NCBI RefSeq assembly: GCF_001695575.1
Contig: NZ_LUAX01000007.1
Coordinates: 496,001 to 560,000 of the forward strand
DNA: 64,000 bases
Direction: 5' to 3'
DNA from: Vibrio europaeus
Lineage (GTDB): Bacteria > Pseudomonadota > Gammaproteobacteria > Enterobacterales > Vibrionaceae
Positions 7,795-16,710 of the stretch are shown piece after piece. The stretch's first letter is position 1; each line of letters begins with the position of its first letter. The notes beneath the pieces were generated by a model. That model saw only the letters and a program-made list of their open reading frames with translations. It had not been told where the DNA came from and searched no databases. The position numbers and the translations under genes were made by a program.

Positions 7795-8736
7795 ATGAAA
7801 CGCGTCGCGATACTCGCCCACAGCCATGCCGCACTGTTTGAAATGTCTTGTGCAATTGAACTATTCGCCCTGCCCAGACCAGAGTTTGAGTCTTGGTACG
7901 AGACCGACGTGGTGACGTTAGAGAGCGCTGACATCCACACCACAGGAAACATCACCCTTAGCGCAGAAAAGGTCGACAGCCTTGAAGATTACGACACTCT
8001 GATTATTCCCGGATGGCCGACTTGGGACTATGCGATTCCTGAGAAAATAGAAGCGGAAGTTACTCAATTTTCCAAACAAGGTAAGCGAGTGCTCACTTTG
8101 TGTTCAGGCGCGTTTTTATTGGCTAAGCTAGGACTACTTGATGGTAAAACGGCTACCACCCATTGGATGTACGAGCAAAGCTTTCGCTCTCAATTTCCAA
8201 ACGTGAATTATCAATCTGATGTCCTTTACGTTTTCGATGGTAATATCGGCTGCTCTGCTGGAAGCGCAGCAGCACTCGACCTTGGCTTAGCCGTTATTCG
8301 TCATGATTTTGGTTATAGCTTTGCTAATCAAGTCGCGAAAAGGTTGGTGATTTCCGCCCATCGACTTGGCGGTCAAGCACAATTTGTCGAGACACCGATG
8401 CTAGAGGTTCCCAACAATTTTGCATCGGCACTCGACTGGGCCAACAGTCATTTAGACAAGAGCATTAGCGTTGATCTTCTTGCCGAAAAAGCCAGCATGT
8501 CGCGTCGAACCTTTGACCGAAAATTCCGCGCCAGTTTCAACTTGTCTCCTAAAGAGTGGCTAATTCAGCAGCGTATTGAGCGCGCAAAAGGTCTGCTCGA
8601 AATCGAGTCTCACTCTATCGAGCGCTTAGCCAGCATGGCAGGCTTCGAAAGTGCCACAACTTTACGCCATCACTTCCGGCGCTTGGTCGGCGTCTCCCCG
8701 CAGCAATATCGTAAGCAATTTGGAGATTTAGCCTAG
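7795..8736 (+). CDS. ftrA: FtrA-type transcriptional regulator (DJ-1/PfpI domain plus AraC HTH)
   Basis: A 313-residue two-domain regulator. Residues 1-185 form a class-I glutamine-amidotransferase-like (DJ-1/PfpI) sensing domain with the nucleophile-elbow sequence VLTLCSGAFLLAKLGLLDG; the Cys sits in the usual position. Residues 215-310 carry two AraC helix-turn-helix motifs (VDLLAEKASMSRRTFDRKF and IERLASMAGFESATTLRHHF) and the family ending VSPQQYRKQF. This architecture and length match FtrA. The ATG at 7795 is preceded by AAGGAAGAG. It is divergent from the rhodanese/GST pair, its probable target. Confidence 0.88.
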   Translation: MKRVAILAHSHAALFEMSCAIELFALPRPEFESWYETDVVTLESADIHTTGNITLSAEKVDSLEDYDTLIIPGWPTWDYAIPEKIEAEVTQFSKQGKRVLTLCSGAFLLAKLGLLDGKTATTHWMYEQSFRSQFPNVNYQSDVLYVFDGNIGCSAGSAAALDLGLAVIRHDFGYSFANQVAKRLVISAHRLGGQAQFVETPMLEVPNNFASALDWANSHLDKSISVDLLAEKASMSRRTFDRKFRASFNLSPKEWLIQQRIERAKGLLEIESHSIERLASMAGFESATTLRHHFRRLVGVSPQQYRKQFGDLA

Positions 8737-8792
8737 CTCTGTTTTTCGTTTTTGACTCACATCAACCGTACGGCGTTTATACCCATAATGAC

Positions 8793-8809
8793 GATGTGAA
8801 AATTACATC
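8793..8809. promoter_or_regulatory. NorR-like operator upstream of norR
   Basis: A perfect inverted repeat GATGT-N7-ACATC, containing the GT-N7-AC core known for NorR sites. It lies 43 bases before the norR start. The same 5-bp arms recur twice in front of hcp. This suggests NorR controls its own gene. Confidence 0.65.
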
Positions 8810-8852
8810 ACCTTGTTAGCATGGCGACTCTTCAATAAGGGATCGACAAATA

Positions 8853-10382
8853 ATGAAAGCTAACTTGAATAAAGTCCTGTTGGATATCGCGCTCAATTTA
8901 AGTTCTAACCAAAACAGTGAAACCCAATATCAGCATCTTATTGATGGTATTGATCAGGTATTTCCTTGTGATGCGAGCGCGTTATTTATCCTCGACCAAG
9001 ATGGCTTTCTTACTCCTGTCGCGGTTAAAGGCATATCGAGTAGCATCCTAGCACGGCGATTCTTCCCTAAAACTCACCCTCGATTACAAGCCATTATGGA
9101 GAGCAAACAACCCGTCCGTTTTGGTGCCGACTGTGAATTGCCCGACCCATTTAGTGGCATCTTGTTAAGTGAAGAAGCCGAGCTTGATGTCCATGACTGT
9201 ATGGGTTGTAGCTTGTATGTCGGTGGGCAGTTGGTCGGAGTGCTGACGCTAGATTCTTTGACTGTGGGGGCATTTGACAGCATTGATCCGGTGACAATCG
9301 AAACCTTCGCCGCACTTGCTGCTGCCACTCTGCGTAACATTGCCCAAGTGAAAGCCCTTAAGGCGCAAAACAAAAAACAAAAACACGTTACGGAAACCTT
9401 GATTCAGCAAGCTCGATCCAAGCAAGGAGAGATGGTTGGCGTTAGTCCGCAGATAGAAAAACTACGCACCAACATAGCGACGGTCGCGCAGTCTGACTAT
9501 GCCGTGTTGATCACAGGGGAAACCGGGGTGGGAAAAGAGCTCGTTGCGCACAGTGTGCACGCTCAAAGTCACCGCGCCAACAAACCAATGATCTATGTAA
9601 ACTGCGCTGCGCTACCTGAAGGACTGGCTGAAAGTGAGTTATTTGGTCATGTTAAAGGAGCATTTACAGGAGCAAATAGTTCCAGAGCAGGTAAATTTGA
9701 ACTTGCCGATGGCGGCACTATTTTCCTAGACGAGTTGGGCGAATTACCGCTAGTGCTGCAAGCAAAATTGCTGCGCGTGATTCAGCAAGGTGAACTGCAA
9801 CGAGTCGGCAGTGACCAACATTTATTGGTTAATGTGCGCATTATCGCAGCCACGAATCGCTCTCTGGCTCAAGAAGTCGAAAGTGGGCAGTTCAGAGCCG
9901 ACTTATATCACCGCCTAAATGTCTTTCCTATTTCAGTGCCACCGCTAAGAAAACGCGAAGGTGATCTCCCAATACTCGCAGGCTACCTGCTAGAAAAAGT
10001 CCGCAGCCAATTCAATATCCCTAACCTGCATTTACACCCTAAAAGCCTCAGCCTACTTGAGCGTCAAGCATGGCCGGGCAATGTCCGAGAGCTTGAACAC
10101 ACACTGACTAGAGCCGCGCTGCGTGCCATCCAAAATCAGCAACAGATCATTACAACCCAACACTTTGATGGTGGTATTGAAACCGCAGCAAAGCTGACAA
10201 ATAACAATTACCTACCCAAACAGAGTCAAGCTATGCGTGGATTGGTTGAAGACTATCAAAAAGATCTGATCCTACATGCACTAGAAAAGTCGAACGGCAC
10301 GTGGGCGAAAGCTGCTGAGTTTCTGCAAATGGATAGAGGTAACCTATACAGGATGGGGAAAAAGCTTGGGGTAGAAGTGTAA
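8853..10382 (+). CDS. norR: Nitric-oxide-responsive sigma-54 activator NorR
   Basis: A 509-residue bacterial enhancer-binding protein with the NorR layout: GAF sensor (about 20-165), AAA+ domain (about 190-420) and C-terminal Fis-type helix-turn-helix (about 465-505). Seen: Walker A GETGVGKE at 222-229, the sigma-54-contacting loop GAFTGA at 269-274 and Walker B FLDE at 291-294. The GAF region contains LPDPF and HDCMGC, the neighbourhood of the Fe(II)-ligand residues in E. coli NorR. It should activate sigma-54 transcription when NO binds its non-haem iron. A matching sigma-54 promoter with several sites lies in front of hcp 3.5 kb downstream. Its own upstream region also has a site. Confidence 0.93.
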   Translation: MKANLNKVLLDIALNLSSNQNSETQYQHLIDGIDQVFPCDASALFILDQDGFLTPVAVKGISSSILARRFFPKTHPRLQAIMESKQPVRFGADCELPDPFSGILLSEEAELDVHDCMGCSLYVGGQLVGVLTLDSLTVGAFDSIDPVTIETFAALAAATLRNIAQVKALKAQNKKQKHVTETLIQQARSKQGEMVGVSPQIEKLRTNIATVAQSDYAVLITGETGVGKELVAHSVHAQSHRANKPMIYVNCAALPEGLAESELFGHVKGAFTGANSSRAGKFELADGGTIFLDELGELPLVLQAKLLRVIQQGELQRVGSDQHLLVNVRIIAATNRSLAQEVESGQFRADLYHRLNVFPISVPPLRKREGDLPILAGYLLEKVRSQFNIPNLHLHPKSLSLLERQAWPGNVRELEHTLTRAALRAIQNQQQIITTQHFDGGIETAAKLTNNNYLPKQSQAMRGLVEDYQKDLILHALEKSNGTWAKAAEFLQMDRGNLYRMGKKLGVEV

Positions 10383-10961
10383 TCCTGAAAATCTGAAAGC
10401 AAGGCGGGAAAGGCTAGTTCTAAGTGTAGTGAACATGAAGACCACCGATAACCGCATAGAACCAACAAATTAAATCACAACTAAGATTTCACTATAAAAC
10501 TAAGACCATCTTAAAAATTCACCGCCCACATCGCTCCAAATCAAATCTCCCAGACTGCCTATCAACATTAGGATGAGACACTCAAACCAAGCAGCCATAA
10601 GAAGATAATTACCGCTCAAATCACAATCAGATAAATATAAATCAACAATAAAGGTTGAACATCAAATCATTATTGAATTATAATCGCCGCAAATGATTTA
10701 GATGAAGTTTGTTTTTGCTACAGAATGCAAAAATATCGGCGCATTATCGTTTTTAATTTGGTTACCGAACACCGATTCTAAAAATAGAATCTGGTCATAA
10801 ACCAATCAAATCTAATGCGCCCAACCAATGAGTGATGGTTATGATAGACACAGTGAATGTAAAGGCAGGGAGCATTTCACGTACTATCGGGAACGCTTCT
10901 GTCGTGCCTTTTCTCGCTTCATATCTATAACAACTAAGCCCAACGTTGATGGTATAACTCT
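10383..10961. other. 579-bp intergenic region before the PAP2 pair
   Basis: No convincing gene on either strand. It is AT-rich, with one clear hairpin (ACC, one unpaired base, then GATTCTA paired with TAGAATC across AAAA) around 10770-10795 that lacks a T run. I found no paired NorR-type site and no GG-N10-GC sigma-54 element that I would call. The promoter of the downstream gene pair must be here. Confidence 0.6.
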
Positions 10962-12251
10962 ATGAAAAAACTTCTTTTGTCAGCAGCAGTTAGCTCTATT
11001 CTTGTTCAAGGAACTGCATTTGCGAATCCTACTACTAACGCAATCACGGCGAATACAGACGATGATTACGTAGTTGCTGGCGACTATATTCAAGTCGCCC
11101 TTCCTCTAACTGGACTTTTTGCCGCTTGGTTGCATGATGATGCCGAGGGTGCAAAACAACTAACCTATTCGTTAGCAACAACCGTGGGTATTGTCCAAGC
11201 GGGTAAGTTCGCCGTCGGTCGTATTCGCCCCAACTCTTCAAATTCAGCGTCATTTCCTTCTGGACATACTGCTGCTGCTTTTTCTGGTGCAGCGTTTTTG
11301 CAAAGCCGCTACGGTGCCAAGTGGGGCCTTCCTGCGTACGCGGCCGCGAGTTTTGTTGGTGCAAGTCGCGTGCACGGCAACCGCCACTATGCAGATGATG
11401 TTGTTGCTGGTGCAGGTATTGCCTTTTTAACCAATCAGTTTTTTGTCTCAGAGTACACTCCAGAAGGGGTGAATCTAAGCGCTGCGCCACTTAAAGATGG
11501 CATGATGGTCAACTTAAGCGTAACCAATGATGCTTTCAGTTATGACTCAAACAGAAAGCGCACTAACCCTGTCTACAACAAGAAGAAGCCACATTCGTTT
11601 ACACTCGACATCGGATTCAACTTATACGATAGCATGGGTGACTTAGGCGCGAACCAAACTATTGAAAACTCATCTCCGGTCGATGAGTACCAACCATTTT
11701 CACGCGCAATCTATACTTACCAACTGAACAATGACAGCGCGATTGAGTTCCAATTAGCACCAAATGAAACTCGCCGTACAGGTAAAGTAAGCGGTAGCTT
11801 TGAAATCGACAACAACACTTACTCGCAAGGTCAAGATATCTTTATCGCTTTACGCCAGTGGAGTGTTGGTGCTCTGTATCAAAAGCAGTACGAGCTAAAC
11901 CAAGGTTTCACTCTAACGGCTGGTGCAGGTTTGTACGCTTATCTAGTTGAGCTAGAGTCCGATCTGCTTAACGGCGGTAAACACTCTAAACTGAGTTCAA
12001 CCCCTGTTTTGCCTTCAGTTTCTGCAGACTTAGAGTATGCATTTAATGATAAATGGTCAGTCAATGGACGTGTGGATTACCAGACCTTTGATCGTGATAA
12101 CGTATTCGCATCTGAAGCTGCGGTTAACTATAAAGTCAACGCAGACTGGGCTGTCGCTCTAAAGTATGCCTACGCCAACAACCGTTGGGATATGTACGAA
12201 ACGAGATATCGTGGCGAGTCTGTCATGCTCTCAGTGACTAACCGTTTCTAG
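10962..12251 (+). CDS. Exported PAP2 phosphatase fused to a C-terminal beta-barrel-like domain (copy 1)
   Basis: A 429-residue exported protein. A signal peptide (1-21) is followed by a PAP2 acid-phosphatase domain with all three motifs: K82-x6-RP (89-90), PSGH at 99-102 and SR-x5-H-x3-D at 135-146. The second half (about 185-429) has alternating hydrophobic strands with turns rich in N, D and G and ends in an aromatic (VTNRF), the usual signature of outer-membrane beta-barrels. PAP2 enzymes remove phosphate from lipids or other phosphoesters; here the domain would face the periplasm or be held at the outer membrane. The gene is followed 16 bases later by a paralogue. The substrate is unknown. 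Confidence 0.8.
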   Translation: MKKLLLSAAVSSILVQGTAFANPTTNAITANTDDDYVVAGDYIQVALPLTGLFAAWLHDDAEGAKQLTYSLATTVGIVQAGKFAVGRIRPNSSNSASFPSGHTAAAFSGAAFLQSRYGAKWGLPAYAAASFVGASRVHGNRHYADDVVAGAGIAFLTNQFFVSEYTPEGVNLSAAPLKDGMMVNLSVTNDAFSYDSNRKRTNPVYNKKKPHSFTLDIGFNLYDSMGDLGANQTIENSSPVDEYQPFSRAIYTYQLNNDSAIEFQLAPNETRRTGKVSGSFEIDNNTYSQGQDIFIALRQWSVGALYQKQYELNQGFTLTAGAGLYAYLVELESDLLNGGKHSKLSSTPVLPSVSADLEYAFNDKWSVNGRVDYQTFDRDNVFASEAAVNYKVNADWAVALKYAYANNRWDMYETRYRGESVMLSVTNRF

Positions 12252-12267
12252 TAACTGGGAATTGACG

Positions 12268-13569
12268 ATGAAAAGATCATTAATAGTAGCGAGCTTGTCT
12301 GCTCTAACTTGCGGTCAACTTGCCTACGCGCAAGACTACAATGCCATCAACGAGTCAGTGAATGACAATATCGTTGAAGCGGGTGATGTCCTTGCCATCG
12401 CCCTACCTGCCACGGGTCTATTTGCTTCCTTGATTCATCAAGACCTTGAAGGGGCTGCTCAACTGACCATCTCGGTTCTTGCCGCTCAGGGCATCACCGA
12501 AGTCACTAAAAACACAGTGGGACGATACAGACCTAACTCCGACCTTGCTGGGGCGAGTTACAAGTCCTTCCCATCGGGTCATGCTGCAGGCGCATTTTCT
12601 GGTGCCGCATTCTTGCAAACTCGCTACGGTGCTGCGTGGGGGATACCTGCATACGCAGCGGCGACATTTGTTGCTGCAAGTCGTGTTCACGGTAACCGTC
12701 ACTACGCTGATGACGTACTAGGAGGGGCAAGCATTGGTTTTCTTGTTAACCAACTGGTCGTTTCGCCCTACGTCAAAGAGGGCGTTAGTCTCACAGCAGG
12801 TCCAAGCTCTGATGGCGGTGTAATGTTCGGTGTATCCGTAACGGATAAAGCCCTGCAATACGATCAAGGTCGCAAGCGCGGTACTGGTAAGTTACCAAAA
12901 CAGAACCGTCATCGTTTTCAGTTTGACGTCGGGTTTAATATGACAGACTCGGTTGATCAAATGGATGATCACGACCTGTTACCAGGCTCTAAGCTAGTTG
13001 ATGACCACCAACCTTTTTCTTCGGTCATTTATGAGTACACCATAGATAATAAAACCTCGGTAGAGTTTTCGTTGATGCCGTCTGAAACTCGCCGCTATGG
13101 TACTGCCAATGGAGATTTTTCAGTAGACAACACCACTTATAGCCAAGGTTCAGACATCTACCTAGCTTTTAAGCAGTGGAGTGCTGGCGGTACTTACTAT
13201 CATCATTACCAAATCAACGATAAGCTCAACCTCTCTGCAGGTGTTGGTTTATACGGATTCTTGGTTGAGTTAGAAGCTGACCATCTTCGTGGCGGCAATT
13301 ACGCTAGTGAAGGAGGCTATCAATTTATGCCTTCCGTCACAGGTAAGGCTCAGTACAAGCTGATCGGTGACCTGTATTTACAGGGGCTTGCTAACTACCA
13401 AACGTGGGGCAATGACCAAATCGGGTATGTCGAAGCAGGATTCAACTACGCGGTGAACAAAGATTGGGAACTGGGCTTGAAATACACTATGTCACGCAAT
13501 GAGTGGCGTGATGTCGGCGTTAAATATCAAACAAATGCCGTAGTACTCTCTTTCGCCAACCGTTTTTAA
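12268..13569 (+). CDS. Exported PAP2 phosphatase fused to a C-terminal beta-barrel-like domain (copy 2)
   Basis: A 433-residue paralogue of the preceding gene, collinear along its whole length. The ATG at 12268 has GGGA seven bases upstream and is chosen over the TTG at 12262. Seen: signal peptide ending LAYAQ, the KNTVGRYRP phosphatase motif 1, PSGHAAGAFSGAAFL motif 2, ASRVHGNRHYADDV motif 3, and a C-terminal strand-rich domain ending in LSFANRF. The sequences have diverged most in the barrel half, so the two may differ in partner or substrate. The pair is co-transcribed and ends in a strong terminator before the hcp control region. Confidence 0.8.
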   Translation: MKRSLIVASLSALTCGQLAYAQDYNAINESVNDNIVEAGDVLAIALPATGLFASLIHQDLEGAAQLTISVLAAQGITEVTKNTVGRYRPNSDLAGASYKSFPSGHAAGAFSGAAFLQTRYGAAWGIPAYAAATFVAASRVHGNRHYADDVLGGASIGFLVNQLVVSPYVKEGVSLTAGPSSDGGVMFGVSVTDKALQYDQGRKRGTGKLPKQNRHRFQFDVGFNMTDSVDQMDDHDLLPGSKLVDDHQPFSSVIYEYTIDNKTSVEFSLMPSETRRYGTANGDFSVDNTTYSQGSDIYLAFKQWSAGGTYYHHYQINDKLNLSAGVGLYGFLVELEADHLRGGNYASEGGYQFMPSVTGKAQYKLIGDLYLQGLANYQTWGNDQIGYVEAGFNYAVNKDWELGLKYTMSRNEWRDVGVKYQTNAVVLSFANRF

Positions 13570-13578
13570 CCTGTTATA

Positions 13579-13606
13579 GGCTCATCGATTTCGGTGAGCC
13601 TTTTTT
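13579..13606 (+). terminator. Terminator after the PAP2 pair
   Basis: GGCTCA pairs with TGAGCC and is followed by six T. It separates the PAP2 operon from the hcp regulatory region. Confidence 0.88.
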
Positions 13607-13623
13607 ACTGCCTAACATTCTGC

Positions 13624-13640
13624 GTTGTAAAAATCACATC
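13624..13640. promoter_or_regulatory. Distal NorR-like site upstream of hcp
   Basis: GTTGT-AAAAATC-ACATC keeps the GT-N7-AC core and one perfect ACATC arm. It lies about 250 bases before the sigma-54 promoter, at enhancer-like distance. It is weaker than the two sites nearer hcp. Confidence 0.45.
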
Positions 13641-13780
13641 ACCCTTTAAAGCATCCACTAAGCTTGTGAATCCTCACCTGTTTTCTTGTTTGAAGTGACG
13701 TCATTTTCTCCTTTTGGCTTAAAGTGTGACCTCAAAGAGTAATGACAGATTACACACTATCTTGCTCACCTCTGACTTTT

Positions 13781-13797
13781 GATGTCATTAACACATC
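13781..13797. promoter_or_regulatory. NorR-like site 1 of the hcp promoter
   Basis: A perfect GATGT-N7-ACATC inverted repeat, centred about 85-90 bases upstream of the -24 element. The arms are identical to the site before norR. Confidence 0.68.
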
Positions 13798-13803
13798 GAT
13801 CAC

Positions 13804-13820
13804 GATGTAAAATCAACATC
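13804..13820. promoter_or_regulatory. NorR-like site 2 of the hcp promoter
   Basis: A second perfect GATGT-N7-ACATC repeat, 23 bases downstream of the first in the same orientation. This spacing of about two helical turns suits side-by-side binding of an AAA+ activator. Confidence 0.7.
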
Positions 13821-13872
13821 ATAGCAGTCCCTCAACCAATGCAAACTTATTAAATAACAATGAGTTAAATAT

Positions 13873-13888
13873 TGGCACACTACCTGCT
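13873..13888 (+). promoter_or_regulatory. Sigma-54 promoter of hcp-hcr
   Basis: TGGCAC-ACTAC-CTGCT matches the -24/-12 consensus, with GG at 13874-13875 and GC at 13886-13887 separated by exactly ten bases. It lies 65 bases before the hcp ATG. It rules out any hcp start upstream of it. Confidence 0.82.
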
Positions 13889-13952
13889 CTATCAGTCTCA
13901 AAATAAAACGGCGGACGGTTCCGCTAACAATTATCACGACTGGAGACGCGCA

Positions 13953-15614
13953 ATGTTCTGTATTCAATGTGAACAGACTATTCAAACCCCTACTGTAAAG
14001 GGCTGCTCATTTGCACAAGGTATGTGTGGCAAAACTTCTGAAGTTTCTGATTTACAAGACGTATTAGTCTACACCCTACAAGGTGTTTCTTACTGGGCTG
14101 AGCAAGCGCGCAAATTCGATATCATCGATATTGAAATCGACCAGTGGGCACCAAGAGCTTTCTTTTCAACGCTGACCAACGTTAACTTCGATCCAGAGCG
14201 CATTCTTGAACTTGCTTCATTGGCAGCGCAATACAAAGCTCGCTTAAAAGAACAAACGCTCGCGGCAGCTAAATTGGGTGATATCGAACTGGATGAAGCA
14301 CCATCTGTCGCTCACTTTGAGCTTCCGGCAAATGCGGAAGAGATTTTAGCTCATGCTCCTCTTGTGGCAGTTAACCGCGGCTACCAAAATCTAAGTGAAG
14401 ATGTCATTGGTCTGCGCCTACTTTGCTTATACGGCCTAAAAGGTGCAGCAGCCTATATGGAGCACGCACGCGTACTAGATCAAACCAACACGGATATTTA
14501 TGCCGAGTACCACCAAATCATGGCATGGCTTGGCACCGACCCAGAAGACTTAAACGCTCTGCTTGAGTGTTCAATGCAGATCGGCCTAATGAACTACAAG
14601 GTGATGGAGATGCTAGACGCGGGTGAAACGGCTACGTTCGGTCACCCTACTCCTACTGCCGTTAATGTTAAGACAGTAAAAGGCAAAGCGATTCTAGTGT
14701 CTGGACATGACCTGCATGATCTAGAAAAGATCCTGCAACAAACTGAAGGCAAAGGCATTAATGTCTACACCAATGGTGAAATGCTGCCAGCACACGGCTA
14801 CCCAGAGCTAAACAAGTATCCGCATTTAGTGGGTAACTACGGTAGCGCATGGCAAAACCAGCAAAAAGAATTTGCTAACTTCCCTGGTGCGATTGTGATG
14901 ACATCGAACTGTTTGTTGAATCCAAATGTCGGCCAGTACGCCGATCGCCTGTTTACACGCAGCATTGTTGGCTGGCCGGGTGTTGCACATATCGAAGGTG
15001 ATGATTTCAGCCAAGTGATCGAGTGCGCTCTAGCCCAAGACGGTTTCCAACATGATGAAATAGAACAGATGATCACGGTTGGCTTCGGTCGTAATGCGCT
15101 GATGGAAGCGGCACCGGCGGTGGTTGAACAAGTTAAGGAAGGCAACATCAAGCACTTCTTCTTAGTGGGAGGTTGTGATGGCGATAAATCTGAGCGTAGT
15201 TACTACACAGACTTCACCGCAGCAGCACCTGAAGACAGCGTTATCCTAACTCTGGCTTGTGGTAAATTCCGTTTCAACAAGAATCAATTTGGTGACATCA
15301 ACGGTATCCCACGCCTACTCGATGTTGGTCAATGTAATGATGCTTACTCAGCAATCCAACTTGCACTTGCACTATCTAAAGAGTTCGACTGTGATATCAA
15401 TGAGCTTCCGCTAACTCTCGTTCTATCTTGGTTTGAACAAAAAGCGATTGTTATCTTACTTACCCTATTCGCTTTAGGTGTGAAAGGTATCTACACAGGT
15501 CCAACAGCACCTGCTTTCTTGACCGACAACCTACTGGCAATCATCCAAGAGAAATTCGACATGCGCAGTATCGGTAATGTTGAAGACGATCTAAAAACCA
15601 TCTTAGCTGCTTAA
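13953..15614 (+). CDS. hcp: Hybrid cluster protein (hydroxylamine/NO reductase), class II
   Basis: A 553-residue hybrid-cluster protein. The start is the ATG at 13953, with GGAG seven bases upstream, giving MFCIQCEQT; the frame is open further upstream, but that stretch contains the sigma-54 promoter. The N-terminal cysteines C3, C6, C18 and C25 follow CX2CX11CX6C, the [2Fe-2S] class II pattern of E. coli Hcp. Downstream the cluster-ligand segments are present (GHDLHD, TSNCLLNP, VGGCDGDKSER, LACGKFRFN, DVGQCND). The protein reduces NO or hydroxylamine in the cytoplasm and takes electrons from Hcr, encoded next. Transcription by NorR with sigma-54 is inferred from the promoter. Confidence 0.96.
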   Translation: MFCIQCEQTIQTPTVKGCSFAQGMCGKTSEVSDLQDVLVYTLQGVSYWAEQARKFDIIDIEIDQWAPRAFFSTLTNVNFDPERILELASLAAQYKARLKEQTLAAAKLGDIELDEAPSVAHFELPANAEEILAHAPLVAVNRGYQNLSEDVIGLRLLCLYGLKGAAAYMEHARVLDQTNTDIYAEYHQIMAWLGTDPEDLNALLECSMQIGLMNYKVMEMLDAGETATFGHPTPTAVNVKTVKGKAILVSGHDLHDLEKILQQTEGKGINVYTNGEMLPAHGYPELNKYPHLVGNYGSAWQNQQKEFANFPGAIVMTSNCLLNPNVGQYADRLFTRSIVGWPGVAHIEGDDFSQVIECALAQDGFQHDEIEQMITVGFGRNALMEAAPAVVEQVKEGNIKHFFLVGGCDGDKSERSYYTDFTAAAPEDSVILTLACGKFRFNKNQFGDINGIPRLLDVGQCNDAYSAIQLALALSKEFDCDINELPLTLVLSWFEQKAIVILLTLFALGVKGIYTGPTAPAFLTDNLLAIIQEKFDMRSIGNVEDDLKTILAA

Positions 15615-15627
15615 TCCTCGCCAATTT

Positions 15628-15658
15628 GCCTAGGGTCTGTTGACCCTAGGCACTTTTT
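15628..15658 (+). terminator. Strong hairpin between hcp and hcr (internal terminator/attenuator)
   Basis: A perfect 10-bp stem GCCTAGGGTC/GACCCTAGGC with a TGTT loop, followed by a T run, only 13 bases before the hcr ATG. It should end most transcripts after hcp and lower hcr expression relative to hcp. Confidence 0.82.
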
Positions 15659-15670
15659 TAAGAGAAAACT

Positions 15671-16702
15671 ATGACAAGTGAATGGCAAAACAACCTGCCA
15701 ACAACTTTACGCTGCGTAGAGAAGTGGCAAGAAACCCCTGATACCGTGAGCATAACGCTGGCCCCTATAGGCGATGAAGATATCGCTATCGAATTTAAGC
15801 CCGGACAGTTTGTCTCACTCGGTTTTGAGATGGAGGGTAAAGTAGAATATAGAGCCTACTCTATTAGTTCTGTGCCTAACGAACCTCTGTTAAAACTGAC
15901 TATCAAGCGCGTTGAGGGAGGGTTAATCTCAAACCACATCATCGATACCTTCGCTCCGGGTGATACTGTGTTAGCCCTTGCGCCTACAGGTCCATTTAAT
16001 AGTGTCGATTGCGCGCCAAAAGAGAAAGTCGTTATGCTAAGCGCAGGTTGCGGTATTACCCCAGTTATATCGATGACAAAAACTTGGTTAGCTGATGACA
16101 AAGATATCGACATCGTATTTATTCATATGGCTAAAAGCGCTCAGCAAACCATCTATTTTGATGAGCTAGAGTCAATGGACAGCATTCACAGCCACTTCCA
16201 CTTTAAGTTGCTGCTAAAAGACAACACAGGGACACGTCATCCACAAGGTCGCCTAGATAAAGCATGGCTGCAAACTCTATGTCCTGACATCGCGGAACGC
16301 ACCGTGTATCTATGCGGGCCAACTCAGTTTATGCAGGATATGGAGTCTCACTCACTCGCACTTGGAGTCGAGCCTCAAGCGTTTCATCAGGAAAGCTTCA
16401 CTCCAATCGAAACTCATCAAGAGTCACCTGCTGGCGGTGTGGTTCAATTTGAAGTGCCCGCTTTTGGTGTCACTGCTGAAGTAGAGCAAGGTGCAACACT
16501 TGCCGATGTCCTAGAAGACAATGGTGTACCCATCATCATCGCTTGTCGCAGTGGTATGTGTGGTTCTTGCAAATGCAAAGTGACTAAAGGGGAAGTGTCT
16601 CGTACCAGTACCGAAACTCTGACTGAACAAGACTTAGCGGAAGGTTATACACTCGCGTGCTCTAGCCAGATTCAGGGCGATGTTGAAGTCGAATTGATGT
16701 AA
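15671..16702 (+). CDS. hcr: NADH oxidoreductase Hcr, electron donor to Hcp
   Basis: A 343-residue NADH-dependent reductase. Residues 10-110 hold the FAD domain with the flavin motif RAYS at 61-64; residues 110-235 hold the NAD domain with GCGITP and the terminal CGP motif (VYLCGPTQFM). Residues 255-343 are a plant-type ferredoxin with C-x4-C-x2-C (CRSGMCGSC) and a distal cysteine (LACSS). This order matches E. coli Hcr. It follows hcp after a hairpin, so it is probably in the same operon at a lower level. The ribosome-binding site is poor (AGAG), consistent with low expression. Confidence 0.94.
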   Translation: MTSEWQNNLPTTLRCVEKWQETPDTVSITLAPIGDEDIAIEFKPGQFVSLGFEMEGKVEYRAYSISSVPNEPLLKLTIKRVEGGLISNHIIDTFAPGDTVLALAPTGPFNSVDCAPKEKVVMLSAGCGITPVISMTKTWLADDKDIDIVFIHMAKSAQQTIYFDELESMDSIHSHFHFKLLLKDNTGTRHPQGRLDKAWLQTLCPDIAERTVYLCGPTQFMQDMESHSLALGVEPQAFHQESFTPIETHQESPAGGVVQFEVPAFGVTAEVEQGATLADVLEDNGVPIIIACRSGMCGSCKCKVTKGEVSRTSTETLTEQDLAEGYTLACSSQIQGDVEVELM

Positions 16703-16710
16703 TTGTACAC

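Noticed and set aside
10770..10795. Hairpin before the PAP2 pair as a terminator or riboswitch
   Set aside because: It has no T run, and I could not match a known riboswitch core.
11044..11490. 148-codon minus-strand frame inside the first PAP2 gene
   Set aside because: It is the antisense shadow of a protein with intact PAP2 motifs; its composition is unlike a real protein.
13872..13952. Upstream extension of the hcp reading frame by 27 codons
   Set aside because: It overlaps the sigma-54 promoter at 13873-13888. The ATG at 13953 has a proper ribosome site and gives the conserved MFCIQCEQ start.
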